Made by a program: the position numbers and the translations under genes
The notes under the pieces: generated by a model
The model's database searches: none
Told to the model about the DNA's origin: nothing
Seen by the model: only the letters and a program-made list of their open reading frames with translations
In this document: piece after piece, positions 12,712-25,838 of the stretch
How the letters are laid out: each line of letters starts with the position of its first letter
Position numbering within the stretch: position 1 is the first letter of the stretch
Assembly (NCBI GenBank): GCA_960531495.1
Contig: CAUIJY010000068.1
Coordinates: 1,364,001-1,428,000 of the forward strand
From: Zeus faber
Lineage: Eukaryota; Chordata; Actinopteri; Zeiformes; Zeidae
DNA length: 64,000 nt
Direction of reading: 5' to 3'

Positions 12712-15700
12712 TACTGTTTGCAAAAGAGTTTTTGGCACATCTAACAAGTTTTTCTGAAATTATGAGCATTTTCATAAAAACCTGCATGGATGGCAAACAA
12801 GGCATTTTCAGGCAATTTGAAGACTGAAAGGATGTTTTGAGTAAAGGTTTCTGTCATTACTCTCTAGGAACTGCTCAGATAGTGTAAATACTGTTATGAA
12901 CTCATTTGTAATGGGAAAGTACTGTTTGCAGAACAGTTTTTGGCACATCTAACAATTTTTTTCTGAAATTACGAGCATTTTCACAAAAACCTGCATGGAT
13001 GGCAAACAAGGCATTTTCAGGCAATTTAAAGACTGAAAGGATGTTTTGAGTAAAGGTTTCTGTCATGACTCTGTAGGAACTGCTCAGATAGTGTAAATAC
13101 TGTTATGAACTCATTTGTAATGGGAAAGTACTGTTTGCAAAAGAGTTTTTGGCACATCTAACAAGTTTTTCTGAAATTATGAGCATTTTCATAAAAACCT
13201 GCATGGATGGCAAACAAGGCATTTTCAGGCAATTTGAAGACTGAAGGGATGTTTTGAGTAAAGGTTTCTGTCATGACTCTCTAGGACTTGCTCAGATAGT
13301 GTAAATACTGTTATGAACTGATTTGTAATGGGAAAGTACTGTTTGCAAAACAGTTTTTGGCACATCTAACAAGTTTTTCCGAAATCACGTGCAGTTTCAT
13401 AAAAACCTGCATGGGTGGCAAACAAGGCATTTTCAGGCAATTTAAAGACTGAAAGGATGTTTTGAGTAAAGGTTTCTGTCATGACTCTCTAGGAACTGCT
13501 CAGATAGTGTAAATACTGTTATGAACTCATTTGTAATGGGAAAGTACTGTTTGCAGAACAGTTTTTGGCACATCTAACAATTTTTTTCTGAAATGACGAG
13601 CATTTTCACAAAAACCTGCATGGATGGCAAACAAGGCATTTTCAGGCAATTTAAAGACTGAAAGGATGTTTTGAGTAAAGGTTTCTGTCATGACTCTGTA
13701 GGAACTGCTCAGATAGTGTAAATACTGTTATGAACTCATTTGTAATGGGAAAGTACTGTTTGCAAAAGAGTTTTTGGCACATCTAACAAGTTTTTCTGAA
13801 ATTATGAGCATTTTCATAAAAACCTGCATGGATGGCAAACAAGGCATTTTCAGGCAATTTGAAGACTGAAGGGATGTTTTGAGTAAAGGTTTCTGTCATG
13901 ACTCTCTAGGACTTGCTCAGATAGTGTAAATACTGTTATGAACTCATTTGTAATGGGAAAGTACTGTTTGCAGAACAGTTTTTGGCACATCTAACAATTT
14001 TTTTCTGAAATTACGAGCATTTTCATAAAAACCTGCATGGATGGCAAACAAGGCATTTTCAGGCAATTTAAAGACTGAAAGGATGTTTTGAGTAAAGGTT
14101 TCTGTCATGACTGTGTAGGACCTGCTCAGATAGTGTAAATACTGTTATGAACTGATTTGTAATGGGAAAGTACTGTTTGCAAAAGAGTTTTTGGCACATC
14201 TAACAAGTTTTTCTGAATTTATGAGCATTTTCATAAAAACCTGCATGAATGGCAAACAAGGCATTTTCAGGCAATTTGAAGACTGAAGGGATGTTTTGAG
14301 TAAAGGTTTCTGTCATGACTCTCTAGGACTTGCTCAGATAGTGTAAATACTGTTATGAACTGATTTGTAATGGGAAAGTACTGTTTGCAAAACAGTTTTT
14401 GGCACATCTAACAAGTTTTTCTGAAATTATGAGCATTTTCATAAAAACCTGCATGGATGGCAAACAAGGCATTTTCAGGCAATTTGAAGACTGAAAGGAT
14501 GTTTTGAGTAAAGGTTTCTGTCATGACTCTCTAGGAACTGCTCAGATAGTGTAAATACTGTTATGAACTCATTTGTAATGGGAAAGTACTGTTTGCAGAA
14601 CAGTTTTTGGCACATCTAACAACTTTTTTCTGAAATTACGAGCATTTTCATAAAAACCTGCATGGATGGCAAACAAGGCATTTTGAGGCAATTTAAAGAC
14701 TGAAAGGATGTTTTGAGTAAAGGTTTCTGTCATGACTTTGTAGGAACTGCTCAGATAGTGTAAATACTGTTATTAACTCATTTGTAATAGGAAAGTACTG
14801 TTTGCAAAAGAGTTTTTGGCACATCTAACAAGTTTTTCTGAAATTATGAGCATTTTCATAAAAACCTGCATGGATGGCAAACAAGGCATTTTCAGGCAAT
14901 TTGAAGACTGAAAGGATGTTTTGAGTAAAGGTTTCTGTCATGACTCTCTAGGAACTGCTCAGATAGTGTAAATACTGTTATGAACTCATTTGTAATGGGA
15001 AAGTACTGTTTGCAGAACAGTTTTTGACACATCTAACAATTTTTTTCTGAAATTACGAGCATTTTCACAAAAACCTGCATGGATGGCAAACAAGGCATTT
15101 TCAGGCAATTTACAGACTGAAAGGATGTTTTGAGTAAAGGTTTCTGTCATGACTCTGTAGGAACTGCTCAGATAGTGTAAATACTGTTATGAACTCATTT
15201 GTAATGGGAAAGTACTGTTTGCAAAAGAGTTTTTGGCACATCTAACAAGTTTTTCTGAAATTATGAGCATTTTCATAAAAACCTGCATGGATGGCAAACA
15301 AGGCATTTTCAGGCAATTTGAAGACTGAAGGGATGTTTTGAGTAAAGGTTTCTGTCATGACTCTCTAGGACTTGCTCAGATAGTGTAAATACTGTTATGA
15401 ACTGATTTGTAATGGGAAATTACTGTTTGCAAAACAGTTTTTGGCACATCTAACAAGTTTTTCCGAAATCACGTGCAGTTTCATAAAAACCTGCATGGGT
15501 GGCAAACAAGGCATTTTCAGGCAATTTAAAGACTGAAAGGATGTTTTGAGTAAAGGTTTCTGTCATAACTCTGTAGGAACTGCTCAGATAGTGTAAATAC
15601 TGTTATGTACTCAATTGTAATGGGAAAGTACTGTTTGCAAAACAGTTTTTGGCACATCTAACAAGTTTTTCCGAAATCACGTGCAGTTTCATAAAAACCT

Positions 15701-18700
15701 GCATGGGTGGCAAACAAGGCATTTTCAGGCAATTTGAAGACTGAAGGGATGTTTTGAGTAAAGGTTTCTGTCATGACTCTCTAGGACTTGCTCAGATAGT
15801 GTAAATACTGTTATGAACTGATTTGTAATGGGAAAGTACTGTTTGCAAAACAGTTTTTGGCACATCTAACAAGTTTTTCCGAAATCACGTGCAGTTTCAT
15901 AAAAACCTGCATGGGTGGCAAACAAGGCATTTTCAGGCAATTTAAAGACTGAAAGGATGTTTTGAGTAAAGGTTTCTGTCATGACTCTCTAGGAACTGCT
16001 CAGATAGTGTAAATACTGTTATGAACTCATTTGTAATGGGAAAGTACTGTTTGCAGAACAGTTTTTGGCACATCTAACAATTTTTTTCTGAAATTACGAG
16101 CATTTTCACAAAAACCTGCATGGATGGCAAACAAGGCATTTTCAGGCAATTTAAAGACTGAAAGGATGTTTTGAGTAAAGGTTTCTGTCATGACTCTGTA
16201 GGAACTGCTCAGATAGTGTAAATACTGTTATGAACTCATTTGTAATGGGAAAGTACTGTTTGCAAAAGAGTTTTTGGCACATCTAACAAGTTTTTCTGAA
16301 ATTATGAGCATTTTCATAAAAACCTGCATGGATGGCAAACAAGGCATTTTCAGGCAATTTGAAGACTGAAGGGATGTTTTGAGTAAAGGTTTCTGTCATG
16401 ACTCTCTAGGACTTGCTCAGATAGTGTAAATACTGTTATGAACTCATTTGTAATGGGAAAGTACTGTTTGCAGAACAGTTTTTGGCACATCTAACAATTT
16501 TTTTCTGAAATTACGAGCATTTTCATAAAAACCTGCATGGATGGCAAACAAGGCATTTTCAGGCAATTTAAAGACTGAAAGGATGTTTTGAGTAAAGGTT
16601 TCTGTCATGACTGTGTAGGACCTGCTCAGATAGTGTAAATACTGTTATGAACTGATTTGTAATGGGAAAGTACTGTTTGCAAAAGAGTTTTTGGCACATC
16701 TAACAAGTTTTTCTGAATTTATGAGCATTTTCATAAAAACCTGCATGGATGGCAAACAAGGCATTTTCAGGCAATTTGAAGACTGAAGGGATGTTTTGAG
16801 TAAAGGTTTCTGTCATGACTCTCTAGGACTTGCTCAGATAGTGTAAATACTGTTATGAACTGATTTGTAATGGGAAAGTACAGTTTGCAAAACAGTTTTT
16901 GGCACATCTAACAAGTTTTTCTGAAATTATGAGCATTTTCATAAAAACCTGCATGGATGGCAAACAAGGCATTTTCAGGCAATTTGAAGACTGAAAGGAT
17001 GTTTTGAGTAAAGGTTTCTGTCATGACTCTCTAGGAACTGCTCAGATAGTGTAAATACTGTTATGAACTCATTTGTAATGGGAAAGTACTGTTTGCAGAA
17101 CAGTTTTTGGCACATCTAACAACTTTTTTCTGAAATTACGAGCATTTTCATAAAAACCTGCATGGATGGCAAACAAGGCATTTTGAGGCAATTTAAAGAC
17201 TGAAAGGATGTTTTGAGTAAAGGTTTCTGTCATGACTTTGTAGGAACTGCTCAGATAGTGTAAATACTGTTATGAACTCATTTGTAATAGGAAAGTACTG
17301 TTTGCAAAAGAGTTTTTGGCACATCTAACAAGTTTTTCTGAAATTATGAGCATTTTCATAAAAACCTGCATGGATGGCAAACAAGGCATTTTCAGGCAAT
17401 TTGAAGACTGAAAGGATGTTTTGAGTAAAGGTTTCTGTCATGACTCTCTAGGAACTGCTCAGATAGTGTAAATACTGTTATGAACTCATTTGTAATGGGA
17501 AAGTACTGTTTGCAGAACAGTTTTTGACACATCTAACAATTTTTTTCTGAAATTACGAGCATTTTCACAAAAACCTGCATGGATGGCAAACAAGGCATTT
17601 TCAGGCAATTTACAGACTGAAAGGATGTTTTGAGTAAAGGTTTCTGTCATGACTCTGTAGGAACTGCTCAGATAGTGTAAATACTGTTATGAACTCATTT
17701 GTAATGGGAAAGTACTGTTTGCAAAAGAGTTTTTGGCACATCTAACAAGTTTTTCTGAAATTATGAGCATTTTCATAAAAACCTGCATGGATGGCAAACA
17801 AGGCATTTTCAGGCAATTTGAAGACTGAAGGGATGTTTTGAGTAAAGGTTTCTGTCATGACTCTCTAGGACTTGCTCAGATAGTGTAAATACTGTTATGA
17901 ACTGATTTGTAATGGGAAATTACTGTTTTCAAAACAGTTTTTGGCACATCTAACAAGTTTTTCCGAAATCACGTGCAGTTTCATAAAAACCTGCATGGGT
18001 GGCAAACAAGGCATTTTCAGGCAATTTAAAGACTGAAAGGATGTTTTGAGTAAAGGTTTCTGTCATAACTCTGTAGGAACTGCTCAGATAGTGTAAATAC
18101 TGTTATGAACTCATTTGTAATGGGAAAGTACTGTTTGCAGAACAGTTTTTGGCACATCTAACAATTTTTTTCTGAAATTACGAGCATTTTCCTAAAAACC
18201 TGCATGGATGGCAAACAAGGCATTTTCAGGCAATTTAAAGACTGAAAGGATGTTTTGAGTAAAGGTTTCTGTCATGACTGTGTAGGACCTGCTCAGATAG
18301 TGTAAATACTGTTATGAACTGATTTGTAATGGGAAAGTACTGTTTGCAAAAGAGTTTTTGGCACATCTAACAAGTTTTTCTGAAATTATGAGCATTTTCA
18401 TAAAAACCTGCATGGATGGCAAACAAGGCATTTTCAGGCAATTTGAAGACTGAAAGGATGTTTTGAGTAAAGGTTTCTGTCATGACTCTCTAGGAACTGC
18501 TCAGATAGTGTAAATACTGTTATGAACTCATTTGTAATGGGAAAGTACTGTTTGCAGAACAGTTTTTGGCACATCTAACAATTTTTTTCTGAAATTACGA
18601 GCATTTTCACAAAAACCTGCATGGATGGCAAACAAGGCATTTTCAGGCAATTTAAAGACTGAAAGGATGTTTTGAGTAAAGGTTTCTGTCATGACTCTGT

Positions 18701-18754
18701 AGGAACTGCTCAGATAGTGTAAATACTGTTATGAACTCATTTGTAATGGGAAAG
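12712..18754 (+). repeat. 6043-bp 29-monomer HOR, copy 2
   Basis: This is a near-perfect copy of the preceding 29 monomers. The matching private markers are TCATTACTCT (12854), AAATGACGAG (13591), TATGTACTCAATTG (15604), GTACAGTTTGC (16878), GTTTTCAAAACAG (17925) and TTTTCCTAAAA (18187). Collinearity stops at the end of the unit: the next monomer (18755) is class B with GAAGGG and AGGACTT rather than the H with TCATTACTCT that starts each copy. Three single-base differences were noticed over 6 kb, which implies a very recent duplication, assuming the assembly is right. Confidence 0.92.
17922..17938. repeat. Perfect 17-bp palindrome, second copy
   Basis: Same sequence as at 11879, exactly 6043 bases downstream, carried by the second copy of the 29-monomer HOR. 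Confidence 0.95.
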
Positions 18755-19170
18755 TACTGTTTGCAAAAGAGTTTTTGGCACATCTAACAAGTTTTTCTGA
18801 AATTATGAGCATTTTCATAAAAACCTGCATGGATGGCAAACAAGGCATTTTCAGGCAATTTGAAGACTGAAGGGATGTTTTGAGTAAAGGTTTCTGTCAT
18901 GACTCTCTAGGACTTGCTCAGATAGTGTAAATACTGTTATGAACTGATTTGTAATGGGAAAGTACTGTTTGCAAAACAGTTTTTGGCACATCTAACAAGT
19001 TTTTCCGAAATCACGTGCAGTTTCATAAAAACCTGCATGGGTGGCAAACAAGGCATTTTCAGGCAATTTAAAGACTGAAAGGATGTTTTGAGTAAAGGTT
19101 TCTGTCATGACTCTCTAGGAACTGCTCAGATAGTGTAAATACTGTTATGAACTCATTTGTAATGGGAAAG
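18755..19170 (+). repeat. Two linking monomers, B and C2
   Basis: A class B and a class C2 monomer link the second 6043-bp unit to the first 16-mer. C2 is followed directly by G at 19171, skipping the usual A or P that follows C2, so a unit junction falls here. Confidence 0.8.
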
Positions 19171-22100
19171 TACTGTTTGCAGAACAGTTTTTGGCACATC
19201 TAACAACTTTTTTCTGAAATTACGAGCATTTTCATAAAAACCTGCATGGATGGCAAACAAGGCATTTTGAGGCAATTTAAAGACTGAAAGGATGTTTTGA
19301 GTAAAGGTTTCTGTCATGACTTTGTAGGAACTGCTCAGATAGTGTAAATACTGTTATGAACTCATTTGTAATAGGAAAGTACTGTTTGCAAAAGAGTTTT
19401 TGGCACATCTAACAAGTTTTTCTGAAATTATGAGCATTTTCATAAAAACCTGCATGGATGGCAAACAAGGCATTTTCAGGCAATTTGAAGACTGAAAGGA
19501 TGTTTTGAGTAAAGGTTTCTGTCATGACTCTCTAGGAACTGCTCAGATAGTGTAAATACTGTTATGAACTCATTTGTAATGGGAAAGTACTGTTTGCAGA
19601 ACAGTTTTTGACACATCTAACAATTTTTTTCTGAAATTACGAGCATTTTCACAAAAACCTGCATGGATGGCAAACAAGGCATTTTCAGGCAATTTACAGA
19701 CTGAAAGGATGTTTTGAGTAAAGGTTTCTGTCATGACTCTGTAGGAACTGCTCAGATAGTGTAAATACTGTTATGAACTCATTTGTAATGGGAAAGTACT
19801 GTTTGCAAAAGAGTTTTTGGCACATCTAACAAGTTTTTCTGAAATTATGAGCATTTTCATAAAAACCTGCATGGATGGCAAACAAGGCATTTTCAGGCAA
19901 TTTGAAGACTGAAGGGATGTTTTGAGTAAAGGTTTCTGTCATGACTCTCTAGGACTTGCTCAGATAGTGTAAATACTGTTATGAACTGATTTGTAATGGG
20001 AAATTACTGTTTTCAAAACAGTTTTTGGCACATCTAACAAGTTTTTCCGAAATCACGTGCAGTTTCATAAAAACCTGCATGGGTGGCAAACAAGGCATTT
20101 TCAGGCAATTTAAAGACTGAAAGGATGTTTTGAGTAAAGGTTTCTGTCATAACTCTGTAGGAACTGCTCAGATAGTGTAAATACTGTTATGAACTCATTT
20201 GTAATGGGAAAGTACTGTTTGCAGAACAGTTTTTGGCACATCTAACAATTTTTTTCTGAAATTACGAGCATTTTCCTAAAAACCTGCATGGATGGCAAAC
20301 AAGGCATTTTCAGGCAATTTAAAGACTGAAAGGATGTTTTGAGTAAAGGTTTCTGTCATGACTGTGTAGGACCTGCTCAGATAGTGTAAATACTGTTATG
20401 AACTGATTTGTAATGGGAAAGTACTGTTTGCAAAAGAGTTTTTGGCACATCTAACAAGTTTTTCTGAAATTATGAGCATTTTCATAAAAACCTGCATGGA
20501 TGGCACACAAGGCATTTTCAGGCAATTTGAAGACTGAAAGGATGTTTTGAGTAAAGGTTTCTGTCATGACTCTCTAGGAACTGCTCAGATAGTGTAAATA
20601 CTGTTATGAACTCATTTGTAATGGGAAAGTACTGTTTGCAGAACAGTTTTTGGCACATCTAACAATTTTTTTCTGAAATTACGAGCATTTTCACAAAAAC
20701 CTGCATGGATGGCAAACAAGGCATTTTCAGGCAATTTAAAGACTGAAAGGATGTTTTGAGTAAAGGTTTCTGTCATGACTCTGTAGGAACTGCTCAGATA
20801 GTGTAAATACTGTTATGAACTCATTTGTAATGGGAAAGTACTGTTTGCAAAAGAGTTTTTGGCACATCTAACAAGTTTTTCTGAAATTATGAGCATTTTC
20901 ATAAAAACCTGCATGGATGGCAAACAAGGCATTTTCAGGCAATTTGAAGACTGAAGGGATGTTTTGAGTAAAGGTTTCTGTCATGACTCTCTAGGACTTG
21001 CTCAGATAGTGTAAATACTGTTATGAACTGATTTGTAATGGGAAAGTACTGTTTGCAAAACAGTTTTTGGCACATCTAACAAGTTTTTCCGAAATCACGT
21101 GCAGTTTCATAAAAACCTGCATGGGTGGCAAACAAGGCATTTTCAGGCAATTTAAAGACTGAAAGGATGTTTTGAGTAAAGGTTTCTGTCATGACTCTCT
21201 AGGAACTGCTCAGATAGTGTAAATACTGTTATGAACTCATTTGTAATGGGAAAGTACTGTTTGCAGAACAGTTTTTGGCACATCTAACAATTTTTTTCTG
21301 AAATTACGAGCATTTTCACAAAAACCTGCATGGATGGCAAACAAGGCATTTTCAGGCAATTTAAAGACTGAAAGGATGTTTTGAGTAAAGGTTTCTGTCA
21401 TGACTCTGTAGGAACTGCTCAGATAGTGTAAATACTGTTATGAACTCATTTGTAATGGGAAAGTACTGTTAGCAAAAGAGTTTTTGGCACATCTAACAAG
21501 TTTTTCTGAAATTATGAGCATTTTCATAAAAACCTGCATGGATGGCAAACAAGGCATTTTCAGGCAATTTGAAGACTGAAGGGATGTTTTGAGTAAAGGT
21601 TTCTGTCATGACTCTCTAGGACTTGCTCAGATAGTGTAAATACTGTTATGAACTGATTTGTAATGGGAAAGTACTGTTTGCAAAACAGTTTTTGGCACAT
21701 CTAACAAGTTTTTCCGAAATCACGTGCAGTTTCATAAAAACCTGCATGGGTGGCAAACAAGGCATTTTCAGGCAATTTAAAGACTAAAAGGTTGTTTTGA
21801 GTAAAGGTTTCTGTCATAACTCTGTAGGAACTGCTCAGATAGTGTAAATACTGTTATGAACTCATTTGTAATGGGAAAGTACTGTTTGCAGAACAGTTTT
21901 TGGCACATCTAACAATTTTTTTCTGAAATTACGAGCATTTTCATAAAAACCTGCATGGATGGCAAACAAGGCATTTTCAGGCAATTTAAAGACTGAAAGG
22001 ATGTTTTGAGTAAAGGTTTCTGTCATGACTGTGTAGGACCTGCTCAGATAGTGTAAATACTGTTATGAACTGATTTGTAATGGGAAAGTACTGTTTGCAA

Positions 22101-22504
22101 AAGAGTTTTTGGCACATCTAACAAGTTTTTCTGAATTTATGAGCATTTTCATAAAAACCTGCATGGATGGCAAACAAGGCATTTTCAGGCAATTTGAAGA
22201 CTGAAGGGATGTTTTGAGTAAAGGTTTCTGTCATGACTCTCTAGGACTTGCTCAGATAGTGTAAATACTGTTATGAACTGATTTGTAATGGGAAAGTACT
22301 GTTTGCAAAACAGTTTTTGGCACATCTAACAAGTTTTTCTGAAATTATGAGCATTTTCATAAAAACCTGCATGGATGGCAAACAAGGCATTTTCAGGCAA
22401 TTTGAAGACTGAAAGGATGTTTTGAGTAAAGGTTTCTGTCATGACTCTCTAGGAACTGCTCAGATAGTGTAAATACTGTTATGAACTCATTTGTAATGGG
22501 AAAG
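19171..22504 (+). repeat. 3334-bp 16-monomer HOR, copy 1
   Basis: The order is G H A' B C D' H A B C2 A P C D E F. From about 20.4 kb onward it is collinear, at an offset of 3334 bases, with the following 16-mer: GGCACACAAGG (20502 and 23836), TGTTAGC (21467 and 24801) and GACTAAAAGGTTG (near 21783 and 25117) are shared. Its first six monomers carry TTTGACACA/TTACAG in A', GTTTTCAAAAC in C and TTTTCCTAAAA in D', as in the right part of the 6043-bp units. The unit is therefore chimeric between the older left array and the newer right one. P with TGTTAGC first appears here. Confidence 0.88.
20006..20022. repeat. Perfect 17-bp palindrome, third copy
   Basis: Same sequence, in the class C monomer at 20005 of the first 16-mer. 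Its partner C in the second 16-mer (23339) has the ordinary GTTTGCAAAAC form. Confidence 0.95.
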
Positions 22505-25500
22505 TACTGTTTGCAGAACAGTTTTTGGCACATCTAACAACTTTTTTCTGAAATTACGAGCATTTTCATAAAAACCTGCATGGATGGCAAACAAGGCATT
22601 TTGAGGCAATTTAAAGACTGAAAGGATGTTTTGAGTAAAGGTTTCTGTCATGACTTTGTAGGAACTGCTCAGATAGTGTAAATACTGTTATGAACTCATT
22701 TGTAATAGGAAAGTACTGTTTGCAAAAGAGTTTTTGGCACATCTAACAAGTTTTTCTGAAATTATGAGCATTTTCATAAAAACCTGCATGGATGGCAAAC
22801 AAGGCATTTTCAGGCAATTTGAAGACTGAAAGGATGTTTTGAGTAAAGGTTTCTGTCATGACTCTCTAGGAACTGCTCAGATAGTGTAAATACTGTTATG
22901 AACTCATTTGTAATGGGAAAGTACTGTTTGCAGAACAGTTTTTGGCACATCTAACAATTTTTTTCTGAAATTACGAGCATTTTCACAAAAACCTGCATGG
23001 ATGGCAAACAAGGCATTTTCAGGCAATTTAAAGACTGAAAGGATGTTTTGAGTAAAGGTTTCTGTCATGACTCTGTAGGAACTGCTCAGATAGTGTAAAT
23101 ACTGTTATGAACTCATTTGTAATGGGAAAGTACTGTTTGCAAAAGAGTTTTTGGCACATCTAACAAGTTTTTCTGAAATTATGAGCATTTTCATAAAAAC
23201 CTGCATGGATGGCAAACAAGGCATTTTCAGGCAATTTGAAGACTGAAGGGATGTTTTGAGTAAAGGTTTCTGTCATGACTCTCTAGGACTTGCTCAGATA
23301 GTGTAAATACTGTTATGAACTGATTTGTAATGGGAAAGTACTGTTTGCAAAACAGTTTTTGGCACATCTAACAAGTTTTTCCGAAATCACGTGCAGTTTC
23401 ATAAAAACCTGCATGGGTGGCAAACAAGGCATTTTCAGGCAATTTAAAGACTGAAAGGATGTTTTGAGTAAAGGTTTCTGTCATAACTCTGTAGGAACTG
23501 CTCAGATAGTGTAAATACTGTTATGAACTCATTTGTAATGGGAAAGTACTGTTTGCAGAACAGTTTTTGGCACATCTAACAATTTTTTTCTGAAATTACG
23601 AGCATTTTCATAAAAACCTGCATGGATGGCAAACAAGGCATTTTCAGGCAATTTAAAGACTGAAAGGATGTTTTGAGTAAAGGTTTCTGTCATGACTGTG
23701 TAGGACCTGCTCAGATAGTGTAAATACTGTTATGAACTGATTTGTAATGGGAAAGTACTGTTTGCAAAAGAGTTTTTGGCACATCTAACAAGTTTTTCTG
23801 AAATTATGAGCATTTTCATAAAAACCTGCATGGATGGCACACAAGGCATTTTCAGGCAATTTGAAGACTGAAAGGATGTTTTGAGTAAAGGTTTCTGTCA
23901 TGACTCTCTAGGAACTGCTCAGATAGTGTAAATACTGTTATGAACTCATTTGTAATGGGAAAGTACTGTTTGCAGAACAGTTTTTGGCACATCTAACAAT
24001 TTTTTTCTGAAATTACGAGCATTTTCACAAAAACCTGCATGGATGGCAAACAAGGCATTTTCAGGCAATTTAAAGACTGAAAGGATGTTTTGAGTAAAGG
24101 TTTCTGTCATGACTCTGTAGGAACTGCTCAGATAGTGTAAATACTGTTATGAACTCATTTGTAATGGGAAAGTACTGTTTGCAAAAGAGTTTTTGGCACA
24201 TCTAACAAGTTTTTCTGAAATTATGAGCATTTTCATAAAAACCTGCATGGATGGCAAACAAGGCATTTTCAGGCAATTTGAAGACTGAAGGGATGTTTTG
24301 AGTAAAGGTTTCTGTCATGACTCTCTAGGACTTGCTCAGATAGTGTAAATACTGTTATGAACTGATTTGTAATGGGAAAGTACTGTTTGCAAAACAGTTT
24401 TTGGCACATCTAACAAGTTTTTCCGAAATCACGTGCAGTTTCATAAAAACCTGCATGGGTGGCAAACAAGGCATTTTCAGGCAATTTAAAGACTGAAAGG
24501 ATGTTTTGAGTAAAGGTTTCTGTCATGACTCTCTAGGAACTGCTCAGATAGTGTAAATACTGTTATGAACTCATTTGTAATGGGAAAGTACTGTTTGCAG
24601 AACAGTTTTTGGCACATCTAACAATTTTTTTCTGAAATTACGAGCATTTTCACAAAAACCTGCATGGATGGCAAACAAGGCATTTTCAGGCAATTTAAAG
24701 ACTGAAAGGATGTTTTGAGTAAAGGTTTCTGTCATGACTCTGTAGGAACTGCTCAGATAGTGTAAATACTGTTATGAACTCATTTGTAATGGGAAAGTAC
24801 TGTTAGCAAAAGAGTTTTTGGCACATCTAACAAGTTTTTCTGAAATTATGAGCATTTTCATAAAAACCTGCATGGATGGCAAACAAGGCATTTTCAGGCA
24901 ATTTGAAGACTGAAGGGATGTTTTGAGTAAAGGTTTCTGTCATGACTCTCTAGGACTTGCTCAGATAGTGTAAATACTGTTATGAACTGATTTGTAATGG
25001 GAAAGTACTGTTTGCAAAACAGTTTTTGGCACATCTAACAAGTTTTTCCGAAATCACGTGCAGTTTCATAAAAACCTGCATGGGTGGCAAACAAGGCATT
25101 TTCAGGCAATTTAAAGACTAAAAGGTTGTTTTGAGTAAAGGTTTCTGTCATAACTCTGTAGGAACTGCTCAGATAGTGTAAATACTGTTATGAACTCATT
25201 TGTAATGGGAAAGTACTGTTTGCAGAACAGTTTTTGGCACATCTAACAATTTTTTTCTGAAATTACGAGCATTTTCATAAAAACCTGCATGGATGGCAAA
25301 CAAGGCATTTTCAGGCAATTTAAAGACTGAAAGGATGTTTTGAGTAAAGGTTTCTGTCATGACTGTGTAGGACCTGCTCAGATAGTGTAAATACTGTTAT
25401 GAACTGATTTGTAATGGGAAAGTACTGTTTGCAAAAGAGTTTTTGGCACATCTAACAAGTTTTTCTGAATTTATGAGCATTTTCATAAAAACCTGCATGG

Positions 25501-25838
25501 ATGGCAAACAAGGCATTTTCAGGCAATTTGAAGACTGAAGGGATGTTTTGAGTAAAGGTTTCTGTCATGACTCTCTAGGACTTGCTCAGATAGTGTAAAT
25601 ACTGTTATGAACTGATTTGTAATGGGAAAGTACTGTTTGCAAAACAGTTTTTGGCACATCTAACAAGTTTTTCTGAAATTATGAGCATTTTCATAAAAAC
25701 CTGCATGGATGGCAAACAAGGCATTTTCAGGCAATTTGAAGACTGAAAGGATGTTTTGAGTAAAGGTTTCTGTCATGACTCTCTAGGAACTGCTCAGATA
25801 GTGTAAATACTGTTATGAACTCATTTGTAATGGGAAAG
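22505..25838 (+). repeat. 3334-bp 16-monomer HOR, copy 2
   Basis: The order is G H A B C D H A B C2 A P C D E F. It matches the previous unit except that its third to sixth monomers are the plain A, B, C and D forms (TTTGGCACA, TTAAAG, GTTTGCAAAAC, CATAAAA). GGCACACAAGG at 23836, TGTTAGC at 24801 and GACTAAAAGGTTG near 25117 confirm the register. The stretch A-P-C-D-E-F-G-H (1667 bp) starts in both 16-mers, at 21255 and 24589. Confidence 0.88.
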
